Below are positions 22,105-33,900 of a DNA stretch of 64,000 nucleotides, in pieces (within the stretch, counting starts at the first letter, position 1; every line of letters begins with the position of its first letter). This stretch comes from Phoronis australis (Eukaryota > Phoronida > Phoronidae): the NCBI GenBank assembly GCA_002633005.1, contig NMRA01000010.1, forward strand, positions 1,870,352 to 1,934,351, in the 5' to 3' direction. Made by a program: the position numbers and the translations under genes. Below the pieces are notes generated by a model. The model ran no database searches, was not told where the DNA came from, and saw nothing but the letters and a program-made list of their open reading frames with translations.

Positions 22105-22260
22105 TGCCGGGAGGACCCATGGGCGGCGTACCATAGGGGGCTGAGGGGCTATAGCCCACACTTTTTTTCAGTGCTGCGCCGCCCATGGTCTATGGTCGTG
22201 CACCACAGGGGAGCTTGGGGCTATATAGCCCCCTTTTTCAAATGCTGCGCCGCCCATCAG
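22105..22260. repeat. GC-rich dimeric repeat, copy 1
   Basis: Two adjacent units of about 70 bp each contain a palindromic GGGGCTATAGCCC-type core, then TTTTTCAGTGCTGCGCCGCC and CCATGG. The same two-unit arrangement recurs at 23230-23372. Confidence 0.7.
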
Positions 22261-22967
22261 TGGTCCGACCACTTCCACTTTACACCAGTCTAACCCAGTT
22301 ATTTTCCAACTGCACCTCCCCGTCAAAAATATATAGTCTATAGCACCCGGCCCCTCGAGACTCCGCTAGTGACGGCAGTCAACAATAGTACCGGTAGTTG
22401 CACTGCTCGTGCTTGTGTTGCTGACGAGAGAGCGACGNTGGCATCTGCACCTGAAGCCCACCGTAAAGTCGACTTTATCACAGTCTGTACCACAAAAATA
22501 TCAGAGATCTTAAATATGGATGATCTTTTGAAGTCACGCATTGCTGACTGATCATGGTGCCCAAAACGATCACACGTACTCACCAAAGGAAAACTGGAAC
22601 ATCCAGTTATAAATCAGTTGCTTGCCGCTGAGTTCACCGACCACATCGCTCATCAAAACAAGCGCATGATTCATTTATAGGCGATTGTAATATATAGGTC
22701 ATCTAAAAATACGACCGCCAGGTTATTGGCTTTCTGGTCTTACTAAACCCAACATACGGTTTTTCAAGTCGATACGGTCCGAGTCGTTATGCTTACTAAA
22801 CAATTAACAACATTTCTGTTCGGGCAAGTCCTCAAGCCTGAATTGACGTCTTCCTACGTCTCAGTACTTTGAAAATTTACTTGTTGCATTTCATTATATA
22901 TATTGTCTGGGCCGTCTTTCAGTTTACCTTCTGTACAGTGGGTAATCAGATTGCCGGCCTACTAGAA

Positions 22968-23181
22968 CATGCGAATGAGCCCCCCACGTCCGCCTCAGAG
23001 AAACGAAAAGTACGAGAAAATGAGACAAAAAGTCCAATAAAAAGGCGCAAACGCTCGATTCACAGCTTTGGACGTGATACCCCGTTTTTTTAGTCCATCG
23101 GCTATATTGTCATAGGTAAAAGGTCCACATAGTCGAAAATTCGAGCCCCTTCCCCCCTATTAAAGGCTGGGTGCGCGCATG
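22968..23181. mobile_element. MITE, CATGCGCGCACC-end family, copy
   Basis: The right end GGGTGCGCGCATG is intact and the left end is worn (CATGCGAATGAGCCCCC). The interior shares GAGAAAATGAGACAAAAAGT and TAAAAGGTCCACATAG with the copies at 6036 and 18626. Confidence 0.65.
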
Positions 23182-23229
23182 TATAAAAATGTTTCATGTG
23201 ATAACTGATTCAATCATCTCCAACCCCTG

Positions 23230-23372
23230 TCCATGGTGTCCGGGGGCTGTAGGCCCCCATTTTTTCACTGAGTGCTACTACGCCGCACATGGTCTATAGG
23301 TGGTGCACCACAGGGGGGCTTAGGGGGCTTTAGCCCCCCCCCACTTTTTTCAGTGCTGCGCCGCCCATGTAC
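23230..23372. repeat. GC-rich dimeric repeat, copy 2
   Basis: Same two-unit structure as 22105-22260, with cores GGGGGCTGTAGGCCCCC and GGGGGCTTTAGCCCCC, each followed by CAGTGCTGCGCCGCCCATG-like sequence. Confidence 0.7.
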
Positions 23373-23572
23373 ATGTGTCGAGTATGCCAGGCGCCGACAT
23401 TTGTCAAATTTTTGACTTCCGATCGAGGTGACCACCAAATCAAGTTGCATTTCCATTCGTAACATTGAAAATAATCGACGTCGTTGCGCAGCTATAGCCG
23501 GCCCGACCAGCGTCATCGATGTTGAGATGCAGTGTACTAAGTTTTCATTGTGACCACAATGTGTGAAAATGA

Positions 23573-23875
23573 GAGTGGCGGATTTAGGGAGGGGGGGAGC
23601 AAGGGGGCCATGCCCCCCCTAAAATTCTCCCGAATTGCTGAGTAGCATATGCGCGCGCCCAGGGGGGCTCGTGGGGCGAATGCACCAAAAAGGCAATTCA
23701 TAGGTCTTGATCAAACCCCGTCTACCGTTTTTTTTTAGTTATAAGGTCCACAAGACAAACCCAAAAATTCGAGACCCCTGCATCCCTAAATTTTAGGCTG
23801 GGCTCGCACATGTGGCGAAATTCTGGTTATTCCTGTGCCTTATCTCCCCAACTCAAAATCCTGGATCCGCCGCTG
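23573..23875. mobile_element. CAGTGGCGGATCC-end MITE inserted in the CFAP69 exon copy
   Basis: The left end GAGTGGCGGATTTAGGG and right end AAAATCCTGGATCCGCCGCTG are inverted repeats of the family seen at 9254-9409. A second MITE (23646-23812) is nested inside it, so the order of events is duplication, first insertion, second insertion. Confidence 0.75.
23646..23812. mobile_element. CATGCGCGCACC-end MITE nested in another MITE
   Basis: Ends CATATGCGCGCGCCC and GGGCTCGCACATG, with the family's AAGGTCCACAAGAC block and a long G run inside. It is shorter than the 18626 copy. Confidence 0.65.
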
Positions 23876-24235
23876 GGTGACATGCTCAGAAAGGTAACTT
23901 GAAGGACACTCACATAACACACAACACTCATTTGATGTGTTCAGCCCTTGTGTTTAATTGTTTCAGTACAAACTTTATTACAGGATACAAAACTCGGTAT
24001 TAGTCAATTAACAGATATCCATAAAACGGTCTCGCCATCTAGTTCTCTGAAACTAAATAATGCTCTGTAACTTTTGACAACCTTCAAATGTTTCGAGCAA
24101 AATTTTTTGCATTTTGCGAAGTTTGCTAAACGGCAAGTTGCACTGAGGACAACTCAGTAGCGGGGAGAGACTCTACCCCGAGTATCCAGAGCCGTACAAT
24201 TCCATCTGTGACAAAGACTGCGTGAGTTTTTATTT

Positions 24236-25466
24236 CAGGGTGTTCCATCGAATCAGGAACGCCGGTGTAAAACATATCCCAGAGTCGAAAACAGACTCCC
24301 GCACCTTCAAAACAGCAAACTGGCCAGAAAAACACGAAGTCCGACCTTTAAAACAGAAATTCTAGGGATCGGACATAAAACCAGGACAGTTTTTCAATTT
24401 TCCGGAGACCGTTGTCAGTAGCCTCAAACTTTGAATTAAAGAGAAATGGAACGCGAAATCTCGTCAAAATATCTTTGAAACAATTCTTGGCGAAATTACC
24501 ATCTCACTTTCTTCTGTGACGAAATTTCCAGAAAAAATCACAAAATTCACGATTTTTAAATATGTGCGAAGGACAAACTATGGTTACCACGGAGTTTCTA
24601 ATCTCTCTTCCACTTATGATACATGCGCGAAAACAATCACAGTCAGTCGCTAGACGTCAAAGGTCACATTTTCCGTGTAAGGGAAATGTCCTATGTCTGT
24701 GTCTTGCCATACCAAATAAGGAGACGTGGTTTGCCTTGAAGGAGAAAAAACGACGAAGTGGCAATTTGAAACTAAAAGAAAACGCTTTGGTATCAACAGA
24801 AATTAAAAATCTTCACGAACAAACCATAAAATACCTGGTGAGCATGTTGAAATCTGTTTCAGTGGCACTTTCAATATTACAATTTAGCCTGTTTATCGCG
24901 TTCCAGGCATCTTTAAAGCATCTTCAAGTACTTTCCACTTGTTTTCTGCATTTGTTTGTTAGAAATTGTAATAAAGAATAAATTACATTATATTGACTTT
25001 GTTATTTGATTTTTATTGGTAATACTGGTGAAACCTGTTTGTACTAGGTGAATTTCAACATAATCTGTACTCTCAACACGTTGTTATCTCTGTGAATATT
25101 TAGTTGGTTTCAGATTATTCAATAGTTTTTCCAAAAATATTTTCAAAGAGGAAAATTTTATTTCGACTTTCGAGTGCCACTGTTGATATGTAAGCAACTT
25201 TGTGGAAGAAGAACAGTTGGTTGAAGAATTGGAGGAAAAACTGGCCAATATTTCTTGAAGCTGAAAGCCGACGCAAAAGACCGCACCACAACTATAGCAG
25301 CAGAATAACGTAGAACGCCAATCCGTCATAAGTTGTCTAAAATTCCCATGTAGTAAAACAACATACCACAACATGTATTTAAACAGGAAGATTTATTTTT
25401 CATCAAACAATGTTTGACAGAATGTGCGAGAGGGGTGTTTTGGTACCCGGGTGTCCGAAATACATT
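24236..25466. mobile_element. second copy of the long-inverted-repeat element (truncated, internally larger)
   Basis: It begins CAGGGTGTTCCATCGAATCA like the ends of 19003-19862. Its interior matches that element in reverse complement (for example CAGAGATAACAACGTG, ACGTAGAACGCCAATCCGTC and CATCAAACAATGTTTGACAG in one or other orientation). The far inverted end stops near GTACCCGGGTGTCCG, so it appears truncated. It carries a 139-codon plus-strand ORF (24562-24981) with no domain I recognise, followed by AATAAA. Confidence 0.6.
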
Positions 25467-25824
25467 CCAGAGAAACAAGCCGGGTTTCGCACAGGATATT
25501 CTGCAAGAGACCAACATTTTTACACCATTAACAGAAATACTTAACAAAACGACGAGGAAAAGATTACTGCGCACTCCTTTTTGAGCTGTTAGATAGTATG
25601 ATTCTACCAACTTTAAGCTATGGTGTAGAGGTTTGGGGTGTCTCAACTGTCAATTTTATAGAGAGTGTTCATAACGATTTCTTCAGGTACGCCTTGCTAC
25701 TAAACAAAAGAGACGTCAAATGTCAGGGCTAGGGGGCGAGTGTGGTAGCAACATGTATACTTACTTATACGTTAAAACTGGACAAGGCTGGTTCATGAGC
25801 CTCATACATGACCCAGGAAGCCGA

Positions 25825-26070
25825 CGAGTCCGTGACCCGTGTTTATGGGCATGCTATCGGAGTGAGCCGTGTTTGGCGGTCCGTTAACCGTGTTACTTCG
25901 TGAACGCGAGTCCGTGTCCCGTGTATTTAGGTGACTGGGTCGTGTTTTGCGAGTCCGTTCCCGTGTTTTCGAGTGAGTGAACGGTGTTAGCAGGTACCCA
26001 AGTCGTGATCATGCGTCCGTGACCGTGTTTATGAGTCCGTTAACCGTGTAATTTAGGTACCTGAGTCGTC
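25825..26070. repeat. degenerate minisatellite
   Basis: Repeated variants of GAGTCCGTGACCCGTGTTTA with spacers such as TTAGGTACCTGAGTCGT occur about eight times, with a period of roughly 28-30 bp and irregular spacing. Confidence 0.7.
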
Positions 26071-28630
26071 ATAGATACATCCAATTCAGTGTTACAATGT
26101 GTTGCGACAACAATGCGAGGACGGCGGCTGACACAAGAGGACATATTCCGTAAAATGCTACTGTACACTAGATGGTGTACACCCACGGGTTTGGGAAGGT
26201 ATGGTTATGGGTGATGTATACTTTATTCCATTGAGAATTTCTTCTGTAATTCGTAATTCGACTAAATATCAATTCAGTTGTTCAATTAAAACGGAACTAC
26301 AGTGCGAAAAATACCTGTACACTTTAGATTGACTCCTATCGAGGAAAACAATTGCTGGTTTTGGGTGCTCACTGTGTATCGGCAATCTTAACATTTGAAA
26401 CAGGGCGGCACGCAGGTCTAACCGAGGATGAGAGAATTTGTGGAATTTGCAGTACTGGTCAAATTGAAAACGAGTAACATTTTAGGTGTCATTGCCCTGT
26501 CCCGATGTGCGCGGAAATAATTTTATGCTGACGAATACGACCTCAAACATGATAGATTCTAGAGTACTCAGGTTATTTTAAAGTCACGATCTTCGTGAAC
26601 TGATAAACCTGGCGTTGTATATTTTAAGAGCAACTGTGCTAAGAAATGGAATTTTATCATGACTGCAAAGACGAAACGTAAATTGTATTACCAGGCCAAG
26701 GCCTACATACAATAAACATTTCTGATTCAGACACGTCTGAGCATGAACTTCGCAAGATGTGGCGCTAGTAACCATTTAATAAGTCCAGTTTGCCTTCTCA
26801 GTTCTGTTTTTCCCTGGTGATTTCCAACATAATTCATGCCCGTGAGTTCAGGAGGAAATCCTTCTCAATTTGATATACATGAATGTATATGCACAAGCAA
26901 AACCAGGCGAAAGCGGCCTGAGAGAACCTTCTCTTCTCTCCAGTGGATACTGTCATTCATTAATTTACAAAGAAGTGAACAAAAAGAGTAGACAACAAGA
27001 TAGAAACACAAGACCGTTGATATCAATTGCACATGTGCATTTATGCGAATACAAAATTCATAACCATCATAATATTAGATATACAATCACTCTCACCTAA
27101 TGAAATAAATATATTTAAACAATAGCATAGAAGTTGAAATAAAAATATACAACAGGTCAGCCTGACCTCTTTAGTAAAATATAAAATGTCGCACTAAGTT
27201 AACCAAACTAGAAATGGTCAAACTCCACTCTAATTACACTATTTTACTCGCCACGAATTATCGTATTCTCACAATCAACATTTCTTCAAGATTACAAAAA
27301 GCATTTCAGTCCTTGCAAAAGTATGTTGACTTTGCATAGATATCAACCCCTTTCAAGACACTCGTAACTTATGAACGTTCACAGAACTAGGGGTATAAAA
27401 TTAACACGATTCGGTCAACTTATTGACACTAGGTCCATCAAAATTTCCCGACTCTCTTCCTTGACGAAGTGTTAAACAAGACATATTAAAATTGAATTAG
27501 TCACCAGTAGGGACACATCCGTAAACCAGCAAACGATGATCACCCCCGGGTGACCATGTCAGAACTGTGAACTTAATTTACTTCGGAGTGTTAAAACGAA
27601 ATCTGACTAAATGAAACCTGGTAATCCCCCCTCTTAAAATTTGGGCACTAACATGACAAAGCTTAGGTGAAGTTCATTCCTTTTTTCTACGGCAATTGAT
27701 TCTCTACGGGCGTCTCCCTTTACTGTTTAAATAAACAACAAACTTCTGAAAAAGGCTTACATGGATATAAGAAATCTACTAATATCCACTAATTACTCTG
27801 TTTAAGTTGACCACTGAAACAACCAAGTTTGTCACATCACAAGACAGCGCCACAAACACAGCATCGGAGCTGAGCTATTATTGCTAACAGAACGGTCAAT
27901 TGCTTTATTAAAACGAACCCAGAGTAGACAAGTCAATTCTCCCACTTGACTGTCAGTCTGCCTGATAGCTGGGACAGTGGACTTCTTAACAGTACCATCA
28001 CCTAGTCTGAAATACAGGCAATAGGAGACTTTCAAATGGCAATAAGGCGACTGGTCACGTGGGATCAGATACCAGTGCCCTCTAGAGGTCTAGGAGGCAC
28101 TCTACAACTGTTGTTTAAGACACATCACGTCCAATCACATTCAACGTAAAAGGATTCTTCACAAAGTCAAACTGTTCTCCTATACCCGCTGCAAAGACAA
28201 AGTAACTCCAGGTTCAGCTAGGTGGGATATGAGTCATCGTACCACGTGATAAGTCCCCATGGCTGGGTGAAAGTCTCCCATTGAACTAAGCAGATTTCTT
28301 AACCACAACACCACTATTTCAATCTCACATTTTCTCTGTTGCAGTGATCAGCAGAAACAAAAACTGAATTATGTGGATAAGCAGCAGGGGAAGTAGACGA
28401 AACCTGTAGCAACAAGCTGGTTTTTAAAATACAGGCTTTCAACTAAAATCATACATTTAAAAACAGTGGAGATCAACAAACAGAGGTCTCAAAATCAAAC
28501 CACCTATGGCTAAGTTTGAAACAAAAACAGCAGTAAATGCAAAGGTCACACTTTGGCAACTATTGAACTTCATGACCATGGGTCATTTTATTTTTTTAAC
28601 CTATGACCTCTGATGCAACACTGACCCAAG
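26071..28630. other. intergenic DNA and 3' UTR of the RhoGAP gene
   Basis: The part next to 28630 is presumably the minus-strand 3' UTR of ARHGAP21/23, with candidate AATAAA signals at 28587-28592 and 27904-27909. The rest shows no gene or clear repeat. Confidence 0.5.
27904..27909 (-). promoter_or_regulatory. candidate polyadenylation signal of the RhoGAP gene
   Basis: TTTATT on the plus strand reads AATAAA on the minus strand, about 720 bases after the stop codon. Another AATAAA only about 40 bases after the stop (28592-28587) is possible but would leave a very short UTR. Confidence 0.35.
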
Positions 28631-30912
28631 CTATATTCGTGACTCTATAACTGGCACCTCAGCTGGACGTGATGTGTGACTGGGGCCGCTGTCAAAAATA
28701 TTCCTTGCTGATGTCCCTGCCGGTACATCCATGTCACCAGCCTTCAACCTCTGCTGTTCCATCCAAGTCTTCATACTCGTCATTTCATTCTTACTGTCGC
28801 TCTTGACTGCAGGCTGCAGTCGTTCCCACGCCGACAACTGCGTGACGTCTGCTTCAGGCGACTGGTTGTTTAGAAAGTCCTTAAACTGATCGAAATCTTT
28901 CATTCCGCCCACTGTGTGTCGCCGGCGCAGCTCCTTACGCTTATTCCGCCGTCGAACAACGCCACCTTTGCCACCACTCCCTTCTATGCTGGCCACCTCC
29001 GGACTACTACTGTCCAATTTATCGATTTTACTTCCTGGGGAACTAGAACTTAAATTGTCCGCCACACTGCTAATATCACCAGAAACTCTCCTATCACTCT
29101 TTAGCTCAAATCTAGACGCAATGCCTACTTTTGGATTTGACCTAGGTAGACGGTGCAAGCTGGGGTCTTTGAATGTCTCGAGAACGCCAATGGCAGATTT
29201 CGACTTGCGCAGCCCCCTATCTAAATCAACATCAGAAGTAGCGCCACTAGACTTTCTGGTTCTCACCACATCCAGAGAGTACTTAGGGTTGACTAGAACC
29301 TGTAGTTTCTGATCAAATGTGGCTGTGATGCTGTGCAGCAAATCATGGCCATCTTCCGATGTACTGGACGCGTATGAGCACCTTTTGGCAAGGTCAGGGT
29401 CGTAGAAATCGCGTAGCGAATCCAAAGACCCTCGCCTCCTGTGGCCAGACCCAACGCGGACAAATGGAGAGTGAGGTCTCTCCTCAGTATTGTTTTTCTG
29501 CACGAGGGATGAGCTACGTGTCTCACTCCATTTTCTCGCTTTCACGTGACCAACAGGCAAATTTTCAAATATGGCGCGGCTGTGCTCCATAGAGTTCCGA
29601 CGCACTGTTCGGGTGCCCTCTAGGGCGGTGTTCATTGTGCTACTTGCTGATCGACGATACGCTAGCAGGGGTGCCTTTTTCTCTTCAAAGGCGTGAATGC
29701 GACTCGCTACAGACGGACCACTAGTGTAAAGTGACAAGTGCGTTTTTCCATATGGTTTCTGCCCCTCACCTGGACTTTTATCAGCTTGAACTTTGGTGCT
29801 GGTAAAACCACTACTTAAAGGTCTTGATGCCTCTTTAGGAGAACGGTAATCACTCGACGAGTTAGCATTCTTCGTAATGTCGCTCAGTTTCAGTCGCTTT
29901 TCATGACTACCAGTTGGAGAGGTGCTGCTGGAGTAATCTGATGCACTCTGCTTGCGCACCGTCGCCACGGCAACAGTCTTTCCCTCAAGGTTTGAGGAAG
30001 ATGTCGTGGAATAATCTGACGTGACTGATGACGAATCGCCATGGCTAAGATCGTTAATTTTACTTGTGATATCCGATATCTTAAGTGCTAACGGGCTGGG
30101 CCCGGCATCTATATCTTCTAGACTGATGTCATCGTCGCACTCGAGCTCGCGTCGTGTTCGCTGCAGCTCTTCTTCGATCTTGCGACGCTCCTGGTCGCGT
30201 CGCTCTTGCTCCCTCTGTTGTTCGGCTTCCTTTGCCCGCAGGATCTTCGCCTCATATTCGAGCCGGCGCGAGCGCTCATGGCTATTATTGGTAGTACCGC
30301 GACCACCGAAATACATCACCTCAACGTCATGCTGATCAGGTAAGGAGTCGCCTCGACTAGATACCACCTGACTACTACTTTCCGCGAATTGATTGTTAGT
30401 TCGTGACGGAGGGTGCATATAATTGCTCTTATCTACCGTCAATGCAACAGTTGGCTGGTTTGGTTTAAGCGAGCTGGAGTTCCCAGCAGGCTCATCAGCT
30501 GCAGAATCCAGTCCTTTGGACCAACTACCCTGTGTGTAATCCTTTTGGAAGGCTGAGAGTACCTCAGACAGTATACTGTCTGTCTGACGGGATTCTGACG
30601 AATCAGAAAAGTCTGTCGTTGACGATGGTATGTCTGACCGAGTACTACTCGGTGCATCATCCAGCTTACTATCTGTGGCAGCGAGGTCGCTACTGTCACT
30701 CTCTCTAGACCCGCTCACGTGATTGTGTATCTTAAGACGACGTGCCGCCACGATTTCATCTATGTTCCGTTCCTCAAACCCACATTCTCCACTGGCGTCT
30801 AAATCAACTGCTCCCTTTTTGTCCTTGTCTTTCTTCTTGATTTTTTTGTTCGCCGCTTGTATGATGGAGGTGACTATGTCCTTGCGACTAACCGTCGTTG
30901 TGTTGGGGGGAT
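28631..30912 (-). CDS. ARHGAP21: RhoGAP exon P: long C-terminal tail
   Basis: The acceptor is CATTCCAG; 760 codons end in TAG. It opens [20 protein letters not shown] and ANKKIKKK, as in the vertebrate VSSIFAAASRKRKK region. It contains a predicted coiled coil ([20 protein letters not shown] and on), [29 protein letters not shown] and SAWERLQP, all with counterparts in ARHGAP21. It ends in SRI, which fits a class I PDZ ligand. Confidence 0.95.
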
Positions 30913-33900
30913 CTGGAATGAAATAAAACAACTGAGCTGAGATGGAATTAATGCATGTCAAACTAGGTGTACCCTACTGTCCTGCTCTAATAAACACACT
31001 TGTTAGGAAAGTGATCAAGCAAAATGCTCGTTGCAGCTATCACGATAAACCAAAGTCAGAAATTAATATATTACTGCTTAAATAAATTCTAGCCATAAGT
31101 TGCCTGCTGCATTGTCCAGCCTGGGTTTCCATGTCAACTGAACCTTTTTTTACAAGTTAAAGCTCTCAATTCGACAAACTTTTGAGAGCCAGGGGGACTT
31201 ATTAGGATAAATACAGCAGCCTAGTTTAAACACTACAATCACATTAAATTGAAAAATATCTAATTATTACACCATACATTGTCTCTACTTTACACCATCA
31301 TTGATAACGTTTTTGATGAAACTTTAATTACAAGGAAGAAGAAGTCAGAATGTGCCTCCTTACTAAAGCAATCATTTTAATCTATTAATTGCAGTATTTT
31401 TCATGAAAACAAGGTGATTGTTACATCGACGTACTTCATCTATGTTTGTATAATTTTGCATGCAGTGTCCCAAAAAACTACCCATACTTCAAACGACTAT
31501 AACTGCATAGTTTGTTGACTTAGGAACAAGATTACTCATTTAAATTCCCAAAGAGGTGATCAAAAACAAAATACACCTAAACTAATGCAATGTTTTTCAA
31601 CTTAACACCAAAAAACAACTGTTCTGGAGAACAAAACTTTAGTGCGCAATAGTACTGTATATTAAGGAAGTGATACGACGATTATAGAAATACAAGTTAA
31701 TCCAACAACCACTGATTTTGTTTTGAAGACATTATTTATCACCTTTTTATAAATTCAAACTGGCAATCATTTTCTTAAGACAATAAACTACTTGGTTTGT
31801 TTCCGGTCTGTCTGTATCCTCACACCCGCCCATATCAATTTCAGCCAAGGTCCAGTGCTTTTGTTTGAAAAGTAGCACTAAGATCAAGCATTGCTTTTGC
31901 TCATCCTGGGTGAACAGCTAAATAAAATAACACGCCACCAGCTCTTGTAAAAAAACAGACCAGAACACTCTGCTCTTTTCTGCCTTAAATCTCATGAATT
32001 TCTGACAATGTCAAAAACAACCTTTTTAATGTTTCAGTGCCTCTAACTTTGTAGTAGATGCAGAATATTTTTTTCCAAAATATCATCTGTTGGTAATTAT
32101 GTTACACAACTCAAATTTGTGATGATCCTGCTATTTTGCTATGGTCACATGACCTAATTGATGGCAGGTTGGTATAAAGTCAAAAATCAAATTCCGCAGA
32201 ATTTTTACTTTCAGAAAATTCAACTTTCACAGAGATAAATTCAGCAGTTTTGCAGATATTTGGCCAAATCTACAAGCTTGCAGATAAGGTCCCCCACCAC
32301 CTTAATGGTCCTGGTGTCAAGTACTAGCTGTCCCTACCCTCATGTCTAGGGCCTGGTGCTAAGTACTAGCTGTCCCTACCCTCATGTCTAGCCTGCGGCA
32401 GAGAACTGGAACCAGTTTAGTAACAGTAAGAGACTTGTGTCAAAACATATTTCTTACGGTGCGTTCAAAGCAGCTACTTGACCACCAACGAGAGCTATAT
32501 ACTGCAGCAAGCTAGTTTGTTAATAAACAACTAACGCAGTAGTTTTCAGAACAACACAGCAACAACAGCAACTCAATAAACAGTGCATACTGTACAAGCA
32601 CTAGTGTGCAATATCTAACTATCCAACTAAGTGTTCATGTAGTGTTTTAGTTTTGTCCAAGGCTTGGTTAATGACTTCTGCGACTTCTGGTTCACAAATT
32701 CGCTGATGACTTATCAATATCATTCATCGCATTACACTTCAGTGTCAACAAGACCTAGTAATTGTAACGTAATTGGTCTCCACACAGTCTCAATGGTCTG
32801 TAACCAGTTGTCAAGTCTAATTTAAAGAAGTGAAGTTAACAATGACGAGACCTTTCTTCTATATTGGTCGATATTTTTCCAAACAGATCGCAGGCCATTC
32901 AAAGGTGTTGCAGTAGCCCGCACATAGAGACTACTGCAGCCTTAGTTACATTCCAAAGCAATGTAATCCAATCATTATCTTTTATTTTAACTTATATAAC
33001 TTGGAGTTTTCCCAATGATAAAACTGCCCAGGCGACTAAGACTAACCCGCTGTATCGGTAACTTAGTGGGCGTGGTCTAAAGCTCTAACGAATTTTCAAT
33101 TGTTCTTTCAACACTAGAAATCAGTTTTAATCTAAGAGAGGCAAGACGAGATTGATTTTGTAACATCAAGTGTTCTAAATGAAAAACTGTTTAACAGTTG
33201 TTTGACATAAGGCGCAGGTTTACTGCAAATTTAAGTAATGGAAAACTGGGTCCTTTAATTTGTGTGAAATAATAAAACAACACCAGGCACACACAACAGA
33301 CAACATACCAACTAGTTAATTGGCATACAAATGGAGAATGTACATATAACGAGTGGCAAATTTCTCTAGGTCATCCTCTGCTATTTGTCCTACAAACAAC
33401 AATGTTGAACATTGGTTCATAACCGAGTGAACGACGCGCTAAAACTGGCAGACCATCAGGCAGTAAACCGCCAGACTACAACGGTCCGCGCCAACATCAC
33501 AAACTAACAACCCGGATAACATCCAGGTCCAATTTTGAGTTTCTGCCAAGAAATGCATGTTCATAAGACGCAAAAAATGGTTCATAGTGTGTACAAACAA
33601 GCATCCAGTAACAGGAACCCAATAACTAAGAAAATTCGTAACAGCTAGAAATAATGCAGCCAGCTTGCTATTACTTAAGTGCGACAAGCTCCAAAATGGT
33701 TACAGGCAATCAGCTATGAAGCGAACTCAAACACTGCACAATTAAGTAGCCTCCACACACATTAAGTGTATTTTTCCATATTACCTAATTATGCTTGTTA
33801 AGTTACCATGACCAGAGTCGACAATCTCACCACATTCTCACTAACGGGTCATTTTAGGAACTATGTGGACATTTTCCTCAAGAAATTGTGTTTTGGCCCC

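Larger units (their letters stand above)
23480..23985 (+). pseudogene. decayed copy of CFAP69 exon 3700-3815 with flanking introns
   Basis: Plus-strand blocks GCAGCTAT, GACCAGCGTCA, ATCGATGTTGAGATGCAGTG, ACCACAATGTGTGAAAATGA and, after an insertion, GTGACATGCTCAGAAAGGTA parallel the CFAP69 exon at 3700-3815. The downstream match ATTTGATGTGTTCAG and a CAAACTTT block are CFAP69 intron sequence, so this is an unprocessed DNA duplicate and not a retrocopy. About 27 bp of the exon are missing, the frame is broken and a transposon (23573-23875) splits it. It lies about 20 kb from the parent on the same strand. Confidence 0.8.

Noticed and set aside
24562-24981. 139-codon plus-strand ORF
   Set aside because: No domain recognised, and it lies inside a repeated element. 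Kept only as part of that element, not as a gene.
25825-26070. CRISPR-like array
   Set aside because: Repeat units are degenerate and spacers irregular, and the genome is eukaryotic.
28914-30335. Long plus-strand ORFs of 104 and 132 codons
   Set aside because: They are antisense shadows of the long last RhoGAP exon.
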